The notes under the pieces: generated by a model
Told to the model about the DNA's origin: nothing
What the model saw: the letters and a program-made list of their open reading frames with translations, nothing else
Databases searched by the model: none
Position numbers and translations under genes: made by a program
Part shown: positions 1 through 9,454 of the stretch, piece after piece
Numbering within the stretch: position 1 is the first letter of the stretch
Layout: each line of letters begins with the position of its first letter
Assembly (NCBI GenBank): GCA_029571985.1
Contig: JAKQVC010000064.1
Coordinates: 1 to 64,000 of the forward strand
Direction of reading: 5' to 3'
Source of the DNA: Bacteroidota bacterium
GTDB lineage: Bacteria; Bacteroidota; Bacteroidia; Chitinophagales; BACL12
Length of the DNA stretch: 64,000 bases

Positions 1-1877
1 CCGCTACCTGCAGGATATTCAACTGTTCCACCAACTAAAACATCAGCGAATGTTGAGTAGAGTTCATAGTTTTCCCACAGCACGAAAGCTGTTACAAAGT
101 CGGTGCCGCCATCAGCCAATCCATCCTGATCATCATCAATGTTAGGATCGTACATATTGGCTGCAGAACCGCCACCATTTACAGATCTGCGCAGGGCAGC
201 ACCGTTGCCGGCAGCACCTACATAGAAGAAAGTACCAAACAGATATTCAGGACGCACTTTTGACATTTCAACACGACCACCATCACCACCGAGCCATTCA
301 AATGACTGGAATTCACTGTTTTGTTTGAAGTCAACTAATTGTGTTCCATTATCCTGAGATCCACCCATTACTTCGCCTAACAAACCACTGGCAACACCAT
401 GTGCCTGATAGAAATTCAGACCTTTATTCAAAGTTCCGAAATCAGGATATTGAGCAGATGCGTTTAATGAGCGGGTAATACCACCATCAGACAAGAAATA
501 CATCACATCTTTTGTATCAGCATTATAATCCGGAGGGAAGGTAATGTAATGATGGTCAGCATGGATATATTTTGGATACCAGGCAGGGAATCCGGCATTG
601 GTCATTGGCGTCCAGCTGCCTGAAGTGCCATCCCAAGTCCAAGATTCTATTTGACCACCGATATAAATACGTTGTGGATTCGCCGGATTAACAGCGATAC
701 ATACGTTCCAGGTTTGGTTAGCACCTGTTCCGTTCGGGTTAAAGAAATCGTTTGCTTCCTCTGTAATCTGCGCAAAATTGGCACCGCGGTCAACAGATTG
801 AAAAACGCCCTGTAAACCGAATGTACCTGATTTCGCAGAGTAGATATATACGTAGTTACCATCGCTTGGTGCTACTGCAAGTGCGCGGCGTGTGCTACCT
901 GTAGGTAAGCCTGTTCCGAGTTCGTCCATTGTGGCAGGATCAGCCGTAGTGGTTGAACGGTAATATTTGCGTAAGCTACCTGAAATAGCGTGCAGATAAC
1001 CATCAGCATCAAATTTCGCATCGTCAGTAATACCAGTGAGTGGTGCACCACCGCCTTCACAATTTGACCAGGTTGTACCACCATCTGTAGTAATTTTCAA
1101 TCCGGTATTGGTAGCGGCTACGATTGTATTTGCATCCGTTGGGTGGGTAGTGATTCTGTTCACGTAAGCCCAGGTCGCGCTTGAGTTACTGCCAATTTCA
1201 GCCGGAGTAGGAATAGTAGCTGTAAGTTGGTTAAAGGTAGGCACATCAGCACCTGTAACGGCTGCTGCTTTGTAAACGCCATCACCAACAAATCCGTGTG
1301 TATAGCTACCAAATGAGCCATCGAAATAATCGGCCCAGTATTCACCGGTTCCAAAATAAATATCGCCGTTAGCGGCCTGGTCCATTGCACAAATCAACAA
1401 TGAACTGAATTCATCATTTTGTGGATGCGGCTGCCAGTCGAGACCACCGTTATTCGAGTAATATAAACCTCCGGAAGCACCGGCGGCATACATGCGGTTA
1501 GTGTTATTGCGATCGATTAATAAAGCGCGGGTACGACCACCTACGTTAGTAGGACCAAAGTTTTCCCATTGCAAATTCAGGGTAGTACCGCCTCTTTCGC
1601 CGGCTTTTACCTGATCGTGATAGATGCGCATTTGTTCACGCGCAGCAAAAATATCCTGCATCTCAACTTTGCCTGTAGCAGGGTTTGAACGCATGCTGTT
1701 GAGCCAGTTACGATAAGCACCGGCAGCATATTTTTCCTCTGCTTCTTCAGCCTCTTCATTCATCGACAGCTCATGCCCCTCATGCTCATTTCCGTTAGAA
1801 ATTACACGGAAGGTGAGTAAGGCAGTAAGCATCAATCCTGAAGCCAACAAACTGTAAAAAGTAAAACTCCTTTTCAT
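1..1877 (-). CDS. BNR/sortilin-repeat secreted protein, 5' part (partial)
   Basis: The minus-strand frame is open from the ATG at 1877 to the window edge, about 625 residues with no stop, so the 3' end lies outside. The N-terminus (MKRSFTFYSLLASG) is a signal peptide or anchor. A Glu-rich stretch (EEAEEAEEK) follows, then repeated beta-propeller motifs such as GGLYYSNNGGLDW, GLKITTDGGTTW and VFQSVDRGANF. These are Asp-box/BNR repeats typical of sortilin/VPS10-like and exo-sialidase-like propellers, and NNPxRIYIGG-type blade edges also appear. Such proteins in Bacteroidota often end in a T9SS sorting domain, but that part is not visible. It resembles the protein at 25762-28893 in repeat type. 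The exact substrate is unknown, and sialidase activity should not be assumed from the repeats. Confidence 0.85.
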   Translation of the reverse strand, partial: MKRSFTFYSLLASGLMLTALLTFRVISNGNEHEGHELSMNEEAEEAEEKYAAGAYRNWLNSMRSNPATGKVEMQDIFAAREQMRIYHDQVKAGERGGTTLNLQWENFGPTNVGGRTRALLIDRNNTNRMYAAGASGGLYYSNNGGLDWQPHPQNDEFSSLLICAMDQAANGDIYFGTGEYWADYFDGSFGSYTHGFVGDGVYKAAAVTGADVPTFNQLTATIPTPAEIGSNSSATWAYVNRITTHPTDANTIVAATNTGLKITTDGGTTWSNCEGGGAPLTGITDDAKFDADGYLHAISGSLRKYYRSTTTADPATMDELGTGLPTGSTRRALAVAPSDGNYVYIYSAKSGTFGLQGVFQSVDRGANFAQITEEANDFFNPNGTGANQTWNVCIAVNPANPQRIYIGGQIESWTWDGTSGSWTPMTNAGFPAWYPKYIHADHHYITFPPDYNADTKDVMYFLSDGGITRSLNASAQYPDFGTLNKGLNFYQAHGVASGLLGEVMGGSQDNGTQLVDFKQNSEFQSFEWLGGDGGRVEMSKVRPEYLFGTFFYVGAAGNGAALRRSVNGGGSAANMYDPNIDDDQDGLADGGTDFVTAFVLWENYELYSTFADVLVGGTVEYPAGS

Positions 1878-1965
1878 GAAATCGCTATTTTGGGTAAAAA
1901 TACTAATTCTTTTTAAGACTCGTTAACATTCGACCGATTATGACGAAAGTCTTGCATTCCGACAT

Positions 1966-2838
1966 TTAAAACACATGCTTCTCGGCATGGTAAGAAGAGC
2001 GTACCAGGGGTCCGCTTTCCACATATAAAAATCCGCGCTTTAAGCCCTCTTCCTTATACATATCAAAGGTTTCAGGGGTTATGAATGCCTGAACATCCAG
2101 GTGCATGGAAGTAGGTTGCAGGTATTGTCCGAGGGTCAAAATTTCGCATCCGTTTGCCACCAGATCATCCATGATTTCGAACACTTCATCGGTTGTTTCT
2201 CCGAGTCCCAACATAACACCTGATTTAGTGCGTTTTCCGAAGTCTTTAGTGCGCCGAATTTGCTCAAGACTTCTTTCATATTTAGCCTGAGGTCTAACGA
2301 GGCGATATAAGCGTTTTACGGTTTCCATGTTATGCGAAACCACCTCCTGACCCGGAGAAATCATGGTTATGAGGGCATCCCAGTGTGATTTGACATCCGG
2401 AATAAGTGTTTCTATGGTTGTTTCGGGGCTTACGCGTTTTACTTCCGTTACGGTTCTGTTCCAGATAGCAGCGCCGCTATCCGCAAGTTCATCGCGGTTT
2501 ACGGAGGTTATCACCGCATGTTTCACCTGCATCAGGCGAATGGCTTCTGCCACTCTGAAGGGCTCATCGAGGTCGAGTTCGGTTGGCCTGCCGGTAGATA
2601 CAGCGCAGAAGGAGCAGCTTCTGGTGCACACATTACCGAGAATCATAAAAGTTGCTGTTCCCGCACCCCAGCATTCGCCCATATTCGGACAATTGCCACT
2701 TTCACAAATCGTATGGAGTTTATGGGTGTCGACAAGCTCGCGAACCATGCGATAATTCTCGCCTGTCGGGAGCTTTACTTTAAGCCATTTTGGCTTGCGC
2801 AGCCTGTCTTGCGGGCCTGCTACCGGAAGTTCGATCAT
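1966..2838 (-). CDS. lipA: Lipoyl synthase LipA
   Basis: Radical SAM enzyme that inserts two sulfur atoms at C6 and C8 of protein-bound octanoyl groups to make lipoyl cofactors for 2-oxoacid dehydrogenases and the glycine cleavage system (cytosolic). All hallmarks are visible. The auxiliary-cluster cysteines are C45, C50 and C56 ([12 protein letters not shown]). The radical SAM CX3CX2C is C71, C75 and C78 (CTRSCSFC). The C-terminal RSSY motif is at 280-283. At 290 aa the length is normal. It starts 19 nt after the stop of the envelope protein 2858-3667 and is probably co-transcribed with it. No lipB is nearby. Confidence 0.97.
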   Translation of the reverse strand: MIELPVAGPQDRLRKPKWLKVKLPTGENYRMVRELVDTHKLHTICESGNCPNMGECWGAGTATFMILGNVCTRSCSFCAVSTGRPTELDLDEPFRVAEAIRLMQVKHAVITSVNRDELADSGAAIWNRTVTEVKRVSPETTIETLIPDVKSHWDALITMISPGQEVVSHNMETVKRLYRLVRPQAKYERSLEQIRRTKDFGKRTKSGVMLGLGETTDEVFEIMDDLVANGCEILTLGQYLQPTSMHLDVQAFITPETFDMYKEEGLKRGFLYVESGPLVRSSYHAEKHVF

Positions 2839-2857
2839 CTTTCTAAAATGCCAGTTT

Positions 2858-3667
2858 TTACCACTTCTTGCCGAACTGCAAACTTAGATATAAATACACG
2901 AAATACGGTTTATTGTTTTCGAGTATCATGATAGGAATCTCTTTGAGATATAATTCAGCGCCAATTCCGGCTTCTGCGGCCTTGACAAAATCGTCGTACG
3001 TTGCCCAGTCGAAGTTCATCCCCACCTTACCAAAAATGCCAGGCACAACGGTTATTTCGTTAAAACCGGTACTAAAGCCTGAAGCGCCGTAAATGGAAGT
3101 ATAATCCATAAAGATGGAAGCTGTTTCAGGTGTATAACTTACATTTTCAGTAGGCCCGGTAGAAATATCAGAAGTAAATACGGCGAGATAATACGGCTTG
3201 ACAAATCCGGCCGACAATCCTCCGGCATAATTCGCTGCGATCTGGAAACCGCTTTTTTCGGCTTTTTGGCCAATCATGCGTTTTTCGCCGATAGCTGCCT
3301 TGAAATTGAAAAATGTATTTTGCTTGCCGTAAATGAAAGGTTTGGGTGGCGTATAACCTACAGTAAATTCATTTACACGTTTGGTTTCTTTTGGATTTTT
3401 TAAAAACTCCAATTCAAAATAAGCCACGCGTTTTTTATCAAGGTCGATATCCTTTGTGTAATCTCCAAACACAGCCCAGCCAAGGGTTGAGGCCTTTGCA
3501 CCCATACTGAATTCGTGCTCATAGCTCAGTCCTTTTAATTTATTGGAGGAGCCTGGTTTGTTGAGGATGACCGGGTTTGAGGTGTTTTTTTGAACAGACG
3601 ATGTATCCTGTGCATGCAAATAACATGCGCTTCCGAGGAGTGAAAGCATCAGGATTACTTTTTTCAT
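2858..3667 (-). CDS. Conserved secreted/outer-membrane protein of unknown function
   Basis: 269 aa with an N-terminal signal peptide ([20 protein letters not shown], cut near AQ). The mature part alternates aromatic and polar residues ([34 protein letters not shown]) and ends in an aromatic strand ([12 protein letters not shown]), as outer-membrane beta-barrels do. I do not recognise a named family. It lies just upstream of lipA in the same direction. Location in the outer membrane is inferred from composition and the C-terminal aromatic signal. No catalytic motif is visible. Confidence 0.85.
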   Translation of the reverse strand: MKKVILMLSLLGSACYLHAQDTSSVQKNTSNPVILNKPGSSNKLKGLSYEHEFSMGAKASTLGWAVFGDYTKDIDLDKKRVAYFELEFLKNPKETKRVNEFTVGYTPPKPFIYGKQNTFFNFKAAIGEKRMIGQKAEKSGFQIAANYAGGLSAGFVKPYYLAVFTSDISTGPTENVSYTPETASIFMDYTSIYGASGFSTGFNEITVVPGIFGKVGMNFDWATYDDFVKAAEAGIGAELYLKEIPIMILENNKPYFVYLYLSLQFGKKW

Positions 3668-3725
3668 CGCATAATATTACGATTTTTACCGGTAAAAAGT
3701 TGCCAAAGAATTAAAAAACTCTGTC

Positions 3726-4136
3726 ATGATTACATCACAAGTACTATACGCAGGCGATTTGCGCACCCAGGCCAAGCATATCTTTTCAGGAACTGAAATC
3801 CTCACAGATGCGCCACCCGATAATCAGGGTAAAGGAGAAGCCTTTTCACCTACTGATCTTGTTGCCACCGCCTTAGCCAGCTGCATGTTAACGATTATGG
3901 GTATTGCAGCACGTACACATGGCTTAGATATTGTGGGCACGCGGGTTGATGTGACTAAAATAATGGCCTCAAATCCGCGCCGTATCAGCGAAATTCATTG
4001 TAACATGGTTATACCTGACAGGGGATTTGGTCCAAAAGAGAAAGCCATTTTAGAGCATGCCGCCCGAACATGCCCGGTGATGCAGAGTCTTTCGACTGAC
4101 ATCAGGAAAGTAATCACCTTCACGTATGGGGCATAA
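3726..4136 (+). CDS. OsmC/Ohr family peroxidase-like protein
   Basis: 136 aa OsmC-like protein. The two family cysteines are present: C53 in ATALASCMLT and C116 in HAARTCPVMQ. In this family they form the redox pair that reduces organic hydroperoxides. The N-terminal strand pair and the SPTDLVATAL helix are typical. The usual electron donor of Ohr proteins is lipoylated protein. That makes its place beside lipA (divergent, one gene away) suggestive, but this is inference. It is likely cytosolic, since there is no signal peptide. Whether it belongs to the Ohr, OsmC or YhfA-like subgroup cannot be decided by eye. Confidence 0.92.
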   Translation: MITSQVLYAGDLRTQAKHIFSGTEILTDAPPDNQGKGEAFSPTDLVATALASCMLTIMGIAARTHGLDIVGTRVDVTKIMASNPRRISEIHCNMVIPDRGFGPKEKAILEHAARTCPVMQSLSTDIRKVITFTYGA

Positions 4137-4161
4137 AAAAAGCCCGGAAAATTTTCCGGGC
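4135..4161 (-). terminator. Rho-independent terminator for the small lipoprotein gene
   Basis: A perfect palindrome at 4142-4161 (GCCCGGAAAA/TTTTCCGGGC) is preceded on the plus strand by seven A residues. Read on the minus strand it is a GC-rich hairpin followed by a T run. It therefore terminates the 49-aa gene that ends at 4188 and also insulates the convergent osmC-like gene. Confidence 0.8.
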
Positions 4162-4187
4162 ATGATATCTTAAGAGGTCTGTTATCC

Positions 4188-4337
4188 TCAGGTTGTAGTT
4201 TCCAGTTTTACACCGCTTACTTCAGTAATTTTGTTTGGGCAGCCTTCTTTATGGCCACAGGAACTGAGTCCTGCCACAAGCATTAAGCAAAGTCCGGCTG
4301 CAACAGCCCATTTGGAGAACACACGGATGGTTGGCAT
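4188..4337 (-). CDS. Small lipoprotein (49 aa)
   Basis: A short open frame reads MPTIRVFSKWAVAAG..., then a hydrophobic stretch (LCLMLVAGLSSC) and a 23-residue mature tail with a GHKEGCPNK motif. LSSC at 24-27 is a good lipobox, so C27 would be lipidated and the mature protein would be about 23 residues with one further Cys. A strong terminator lies 27 nt past the stop in the right orientation, which supports a real transcription unit. It is convergent with the osmC-like gene. The function is unknown; similar tiny lipoproteins with a C-terminal Lys/Cys motif occur in Bacteroidota. It is too short for common ORF cut-offs. Confidence 0.75.
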   Translation of the reverse strand: MPTIRVFSKWAVAAGLCLMLVAGLSSCGHKEGCPNKITEVSGVKLETTT

Positions 4338-4484
4338 AGTCTTTCTTTATTTTTAGGTGAACATCCAGCGTTCCGATATAGTTCAATGGATGTATATACA
4401 GTTACTAACGTAAAGATGCTAAAATTATTTTAAATCAACAACCCACCAATCCACATACCGGGGTCCAAATTGTATCTTCACCCC

Positions 4485-5825
4485 ATGCGGATTCATTTAA
4501 TAGCCATTGGTGGTGCCGTTATGCACAATATGGCGCTTGCCTTAAAAGCCTCGGGGCATGTAGTAAGCGGTTCGGATGATGAGATTTTTGAGCCATCGCG
4601 ATCCCGCCTGGAAAAAGCCGGACTTTTACCCGCAGCGCCCGGCTGGTTTCCTGAAAAAATTACGACAGAACTGGATGCCGTTATTTTAGGGATGCATGCA
4701 CGTGCTGACAATCCGGAACTCTTGCAGGCTCAGCACATGGAAATTCCGATTTATAATTTTCCGGAATATGTATACGAACAATCCAAACAGGCAATACGCG
4801 TAGCCATATGTGGCAGTCACGGAAAAACGACCATTACGAGCATGATTATGCACGTTTTAAAATCTGTCGGAAAGCAATTTGATTATTTAGTTGGTGCGCA
4901 ATTAGCCGGTTTCGAAACCATGGTGCAATTCAGCAACGCACCCATTATGATTATAGAAGGTGATGAATACCTTGCATCGCCAATTGATAAGCGACCTAAA
5001 TTTTTATTTTATCAACCACATATTGCATTAATCAGTGGTATAGCCTGGGACCATTTTAATGTTTTTCCGACTTACGATAATTATGTTTTTCAGTTCAGGC
5101 AATTAGCTGACAGCATGACGAACGACAGTTTATTAGTTGTGCAGGAAGAAGATACAGAAATCAGTAACATGCTAGCTGCGAGCAGCTTTTCGGGAAGGGT
5201 GATTCCTTATGGAACACCTGATTATTCGGCCAGTACAGCCGGTTTAGTTGTGCATGTAAATGGCCGTGATTATCCGATGCACATTTTCGGCAGGCATAAT
5301 ATGCAGAACATGGAAGGAGCGCGACAGGTTTGTGCTGCATTAGGTGTGGAGACAGATGATTTTTTTAAAGCTATGCAACAATTTCAGGGTGCGGCCAAAC
5401 GACTGGAAGTATTACATCAATCGAGCGATCATATTATTTTTCGTGATTTCGCACATGCACCTTCCAAGGTACGCGCAACAACAGATGCAGTAAAAGAACA
5501 ATTTCCTACACATCGTTTAGTGGCCTGTTTGGAATTACATACTTACAGCAGTTTAAATAAATCGTTTATCGACCAATACCGAAATACAATGTCTTCTGCC
5601 GATGTGCGCATTGTGTATTTCAATCCACATACAGTGGCGTTAAAAAAACTGCCCGAGGTGCTACCCGAAGAGGTGCAATCCGCGTTTAATGACACAGAAC
5701 TTACCGTCATTAACGACAGCAGTACCTTAATCAACCTGCTCAAATCGTTAAATGTTGCAAAAACGCATATTCTACTGATGAGTTCAGGCAATTTTGACAA
5801 CCTCGATCTGGGTATTTTAACTTAA
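4485..5825 (+). CDS. mpl: UDP-N-acetylmuramate:L-Ala-D-Glu-mDAP ligase-like Mur ligase (Mpl)
   Basis: Mur ligase that in its family joins recycled murein peptides to UDP-MurNAc in the cytosol (cell-wall recycling), with ATP. It shows the N-terminal UDP-binding fold (RIHLIAIGGAVMHN), the ATP-binding GSHGKTT loop at residues 110-116, the central NxHxDHF-like block (AWDHFNVFPTYDNYV) and the C-terminal domain with RLEVLHQ and DFAHAPSKV. The last is the DYAHHP block of Mur ligases. MurC is the close alternative, but the IGGAVMHN loop and the SHGKTT/YNFPEYVYE context favour Mpl. The ATG at 4485 is preferred over an in-frame TTG at 4470, because a -7-like box (TATCTTCA, 4473-4480) lies between them. 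It is followed after 2 nt by the exonuclease. Confidence 0.9.
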   Translation: MRIHLIAIGGAVMHNMALALKASGHVVSGSDDEIFEPSRSRLEKAGLLPAAPGWFPEKITTELDAVILGMHARADNPELLQAQHMEIPIYNFPEYVYEQSKQAIRVAICGSHGKTTITSMIMHVLKSVGKQFDYLVGAQLAGFETMVQFSNAPIMIIEGDEYLASPIDKRPKFLFYQPHIALISGIAWDHFNVFPTYDNYVFQFRQLADSMTNDSLLVVQEEDTEISNMLAASSFSGRVIPYGTPDYSASTAGLVVHVNGRDYPMHIFGRHNMQNMEGARQVCAALGVETDDFFKAMQQFQGAAKRLEVLHQSSDHIIFRDFAHAPSKVRATTDAVKEQFPTHRLVACLELHTYSSLNKSFIDQYRNTMSSADVRIVYFNPHTVALKKLPEVLPEEVQSAFNDTELTVINDSSTLINLLKSLNVAKTHILLMSSGNFDNLDLGILT

Positions 5826-5827
5826 AT

Positions 5828-6610
5828 TTGACCGTGGCAAACCTGCAATTAGATAAACCGTTGATTTTTTTCGACCTGGAAACAACCGGCATCAATACCG
5901 GCTCTGACCGCATCGTTGAAATCAGCCTGCTTAAAGTATATCCGGATGGCAGGAAGGAATCGTGGACAATGCGTTTAAATCCGGAACGGCCTATCCCGGC
6001 TGAGGCTTCAGCAATACATGGCATTTATGATCAGGATGTTGCACAGGCACCTACCTTTAAAGCAGTAGCTGCAGAATTGCGTGATTTTATCGGACATGCT
6101 GATTTAGCCGGTTACAATTCGAACAAATTTGATGTGCCGATTTTAGTGGAGGAATTTTTGCGGGCGGATGTTGGCTTTAATGAAGACAGACGCTACATCG
6201 ATGTTATGCGTATTTTCACTTTAATGGAAAAACGCACTTTAGAAGCTGCCTACAAATTTTTCTGTAACAAAGAATTAGTTGATGCCCATAGCGCGGAAGC
6301 AGATGTGCATGCAACTTACGAAGTATTACTTGGTCAGCTCGACCGATATGGCGATGCCCTTAAAGGCGATGCACAGTTTTTACATGAATTTACCAAGGAT
6401 GGTGATTTTGTAGATTTTGGCCGACGCATGATTATGAAAAACGGAGAACCTTATTTTAATTTCGGTAAATATAATGGTCAATCCTGCGCAGAAGTTTTTC
6501 GCAAGGAACCACAGTATTTCGACTGGATATATAAAAGTGATTTTCCCGAGCATACCAAATTGAAATTGCGGATGATTGCCTTACAGTTAAAAAATTCCCA
6601 GAAAAAATAA
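5828..6610 (+). CDS. DnaQ-like 3'-5' exonuclease
   Basis: 260 aa DEDDh exonuclease with an added C-terminal region. The Exo I motif is FDLETTG (D16, E18), Exo II is GYNSNKFDVPIL (D102), and Exo III is DAHSAEADV (H154, D159). These bind two metals and cut 3' ends of DNA or RNA. The C-terminal part (YFNFGKYNGQSCAEVF, then PQYFDWIYKSDFP) matches the small domain often fused to such exonucleases in Bacteroidota. The start is TTG at 5828 or GTG at 5834; no ATG is available. Spacing to mpl is 2 nt and to the next gene 5 nt, so it sits inside an operon. The cellular role (proofreading versus trimming) cannot be read from sequence. Confidence 0.92.
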   Translation: MTVANLQLDKPLIFFDLETTGINTGSDRIVEISLLKVYPDGRKESWTMRLNPERPIPAEASAIHGIYDQDVAQAPTFKAVAAELRDFIGHADLAGYNSNKFDVPILVEEFLRADVGFNEDRRYIDVMRIFTLMEKRTLEAAYKFFCNKELVDAHSAEADVHATYEVLLGQLDRYGDALKGDAQFLHEFTKDGDFVDFGRRMIMKNGEPYFNFGKYNGQSCAEVFRKEPQYFDWIYKSDFPEHTKLKLRMIALQLKNSQKK

Positions 6611-6615
6611 TTCCG

Positions 6616-7347
6616 GTGTCAAATACTCTGGTAATCATACCCACGTACAATGAAGCAGCGAACATTGCAGATATGATTCGTGCCGTTATGGATTTACCGG
6701 AACAGATGCATTTATTGATTATTGAGGATAATTCTCCTGATGGCACAGCTGCTGTGGTAACGGAGCAATTAAGTCATTATCCTGACAGATTATTTATGGT
6801 GCAGCGCAGCGGAAAACTTGGTTTAGGCACTGCTTATATTACCGGCTTTAAATGGGCTATTGAGCGCAATTATCAATATATCATTGAAATGGATGCCGAT
6901 TTTTCGCATAAACCGGAAGATTTACCGCGACTACTAAATGCCTGTGTGCAAGGTGCTGATGTATCTATTGGCAGCCGGTATGTAAAAGGTGGGAATGTGG
7001 AAGACTGGCCTACCAACCGCATCCTACTCAGCAAATGGGCCTCGCGGTATGTGCGCTTTATTACATGGATTCCGGTGCAGGATACAACAGCTGGATTCGT
7101 TTGTTATACGCGTCCTGTTTTAGAAAAAATTGACCTCGACAAAATCCGTTTTATCGGATATGCTTTTCAGATAGAAATGAAATATGCTGCATGGAAATGC
7201 GGATTTACCTTGCGTGAAGTACCTATTACCTTCAAAGACAGAGAACGCGGTATTTCTAAAATGAGCAAGGGCATTTTCAAAGAAGCAGTTTTAGGCGTAC
7301 TGAAGATGCGGTGGAAGAGCATGTTTAATAGTTACGCACGATCATAA
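6616..7347 (+). CDS. Polyprenol monophosphomannose synthase-like glycosyltransferase (GT2)
   Basis: 243 aa GT-A glycosyltransferase. It has the nucleotide-binding N-terminus (VIIPTYNEAANI), the metal-binding DxD motif at 93-95 (MDADFSH) and the C-terminal DRERGISKMS motif around 208-217, all diagnostic of dolichol/polyprenol-phosphate mannose synthases (Dpm1 type). It has no C-terminal GtrA membrane domain, so it is the short soluble form. It would load a hexose from GDP- or UDP-sugar onto a lipid carrier at the inner membrane for envelope glycosylation. The start codon is GTG. It is 3 nt upstream of corA. Donor specificity is inferred from the family. Confidence 0.93.
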   Translation: MSNTLVIIPTYNEAANIADMIRAVMDLPEQMHLLIIEDNSPDGTAAVVTEQLSHYPDRLFMVQRSGKLGLGTAYITGFKWAIERNYQYIIEMDADFSHKPEDLPRLLNACVQGADVSIGSRYVKGGNVEDWPTNRILLSKWASRYVRFITWIPVQDTTAGFVCYTRPVLEKIDLDKIRFIGYAFQIEMKYAAWKCGFTLREVPITFKDRERGISKMSKGIFKEAVLGVLKMRWKSMFNSYARS

Positions 7348-7350
7348 CCT

Positions 7351-8448
7351 ATGCAACCACAATTGCCACATCAACAAAAAAATCGTCGCATTAAACGCCT
7401 GCACAAGCGTAAAACAGGATTACCCCCGGGCACATTATTATATACCGGCGAAAAAAAATCCAGCGAAATTACTGTCCATCGCATTGCCTACAACTCAACA
7501 AACTATGCAGAAAAGATTTTTACGGATGGCAACAAGTTGAATCTGGAAGTGCCGGAGGATAGTGTATTGTGGTTAAATATCAACGGACTGCACAACGAAA
7601 AATTCATCGAATCAATCGGCAATCATTTTGGTTTACACAACTTGATATTGGAAGATATACTCAACGTTTTCCAAATACCGAAAGCTGAAGAGTATCCTGA
7701 AACCGACCAATTCTATATTACACTTAACGAGTTTTACATCGATGATCAGGGCAAGCTCAACAGAGATCAGATTAGTTTATTGTTAGGCAAGGGCTACCTG
7801 TTGAGCTTTCAGGAAGAGGAAGGCGATTATTTTGAGCAGATTAGAGAACGCCTGCGCACAGCTAAAGGGAAACTCAGGAAAAAGAACGCAGATTATCTGT
7901 TATATGTTTTATTAGATTCTATTGTCGACAGTTATTATATCATCCTGGATCAATACTCTGGTCAGATTGATGTTGTTGAGGAAACTATTTTTGAGAAGAA
8001 GAACACCAACCATCTGGAAACGATTCACCAGCTCAATAAAGACATGATTTTCCTCCGCAGGTCAATTGCCCCGCTGCAGGAAATTTTATTCAGATTGCTG
8101 AAAGAGGACGCTGTTTTGATTGAGGATGAAACACGATTGTTTTTGAGGGATGTGTTGGATCATGTGCAGCAGGTAGTGAGTCAGATTGATGTAGACAGAG
8201 AGTTTTTAGCCGACCTGGTGCAGACCAATATGGCCAATATGAACAGCCATTTAAACGAAATCATCAAGCTTTTAACCCTGATTTCGACCATTTTTATACC
8301 CCTAACCTTCATTGTTGGCGTTTATGGCATGAACTTTGAAAGCATACCATTATTGCATCAACCAAATGGTTATTTTATTGTTTGGGGAGCAATGATATTG
8401 ATTTCTGTCATTCAGATTTTGATATTCAAAAAGAAAAAATGGCTATAA
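7351..8448 (+). CDS. corA: Magnesium/cobalt transporter CorA
   Basis: 365 aa with a long cytosolic domain, then two transmembrane helices near the C-terminus (LISTIFIPLTFIVGVYGMNF and FIVWGAMILISVIQILIF). The signature YGMN ends the first helix, with GMN at 326-328. This is the selectivity motif of the pentameric CorA channel. The periplasmic loop reads ESIPLLHQPN rather than the common MPEL form, but this is within family variation. The basic tail KKKKWL is also typical. It overlaps no neighbour and follows the glycosyltransferase by 3 nt, so it is probably the last or next-to-last gene of the mpl operon. Confidence 0.96.
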   Translation: MQPQLPHQQKNRRIKRLHKRKTGLPPGTLLYTGEKKSSEITVHRIAYNSTNYAEKIFTDGNKLNLEVPEDSVLWLNINGLHNEKFIESIGNHFGLHNLILEDILNVFQIPKAEEYPETDQFYITLNEFYIDDQGKLNRDQISLLLGKGYLLSFQEEEGDYFEQIRERLRTAKGKLRKKNADYLLYVLLDSIVDSYYIILDQYSGQIDVVEETIFEKKNTNHLETIHQLNKDMIFLRRSIAPLQEILFRLLKEDAVLIEDETRLFLRDVLDHVQQVVSQIDVDREFLADLVQTNMANMNSHLNEIIKLLTLISTIFIPLTFIVGVYGMNFESIPLLHQPNGYFIVWGAMILISVIQILIFKKKKWL

Positions 8449-8472
8449 CACACAAATTCTAAATCAAGGCTT

Positions 8473-9267
8473 ATGCGCAAAACACTACCCTTCTTATTCA
8501 TGTTTATGGGCGTTGTTCAGGGACTAAAGGCCCAAACAACCATTGCTCCTGAAACATCCGCCGTCTATTTTAATATCAACTTCAATCTCGGCGTGCCGAT
8601 TGGCGAGTATAAAACATATAATGACGAAATTGCCCCTGGCGGTGGCTTCGACATTTTGTTTCAACCCCATGTAAAAGTGCCTTTATTAGTTGGATTCAAC
8701 ATGGCCTTTATGAGTGGTGGTAGCCAGATTCAGCGTGAAACACTCACTGCTGATATTGTAGCTGGCGGAACTGTGATTGAGACACTGTATTTCCCAATGC
8801 GTGTTGAAACCTTTAATACCATCATAGGCGGTAATTTGAGTTTACGCGTTCAGGCACCTACTCAATTTGTAAAACCGTATGCAGAAGGATTAATCGGTTT
8901 CAATTACTTCGGCACTAACACCAGTGTGTATGATGAATCAGAGGAATTTTATCTGAGTGAAGCCGACAATCCGCTGATTACGAGTTCTAATCAAAACAGC
9001 GATTGGACATACAGTTTCGGTGGAGCTGCCGGTATGTTGATTCAGATTAATGAGTCCATTTTTATAGATGTTCGTGCTGCATATCGCCTTGGAGGTAATG
9101 CGCAATATTATGTAGAAGATGATATCGAAGATTGGGAATTGGTGTTCAATACCATTCCTACTGAACCGGATGATTTTGAAGATGATGACCTGAGCATTTC
9201 AGCCATTCCAAAAGAATCTAAAACAGATATGATTGTTGGTACTATCGGATTAACCTTCAAGTTTTAA
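8473..9267 (+). CDS. Outer-membrane beta-barrel protein, unknown function
   Basis: 264 aa with a signal peptide (MRKTLPFLFMFMGVVQGLKAQ). Alternating strands follow (VYFNINFNLGVPIGEY, SLRVQAPTQFVKPYAEGLIGF, WTYSFGGAAGMLIQIN, IFIDVRAAYRLGG) and the protein ends in GTIGLTFKF. This is the pattern of small 8-12 strand outer-membrane barrels (OmpA/OprF-like or porin-type DUF families). An acidic region (DFEDDDLS) lies late in the sequence. It is 24 nt behind corA and ahead of a strong terminator, so it closes the transcription unit. The function is unknown. Confidence 0.85.
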   Translation: MRKTLPFLFMFMGVVQGLKAQTTIAPETSAVYFNINFNLGVPIGEYKTYNDEIAPGGGFDILFQPHVKVPLLVGFNMAFMSGGSQIQRETLTADIVAGGTVIETLYFPMRVETFNTIIGGNLSLRVQAPTQFVKPYAEGLIGFNYFGTNTSVYDESEEFYLSEADNPLITSSNQNSDWTYSFGGAAGMLIQINESIFIDVRAAYRLGGNAQYYVEDDIEDWELVFNTIPTEPDDFEDDDLSISAIPKESKTDMIVGTIGLTFKF

Positions 9268-9295
9268 TCCAGAGGTATACAAAATGATTGAAAAA

Positions 9296-9323
9296 GGCTG
9301 TCGGTAACGACAGTCTTTTTTTT
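9296..9323 (+). terminator. Rho-independent terminator closing the mpl-corA unit
   Basis: The stem GGCTGTCG/CGACAGTC has a GTAA loop (9296-9315, one G-T pair) and is followed by eight T residues. It lies 28 nt past the stop of the outer-membrane protein gene. Confidence 0.85.
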
Positions 9324-9454
9324 GTTCATACCCAATCCGGGCTGTCATTCAACAGGCCGGGTTGTCTTATGAAATCGTTTAATTTCACCGCTGAATATGT
9401 ATTTTTAAGCGATTTGGCATCATTAGCACATAAACAGGCAGTATATAAACTCAT

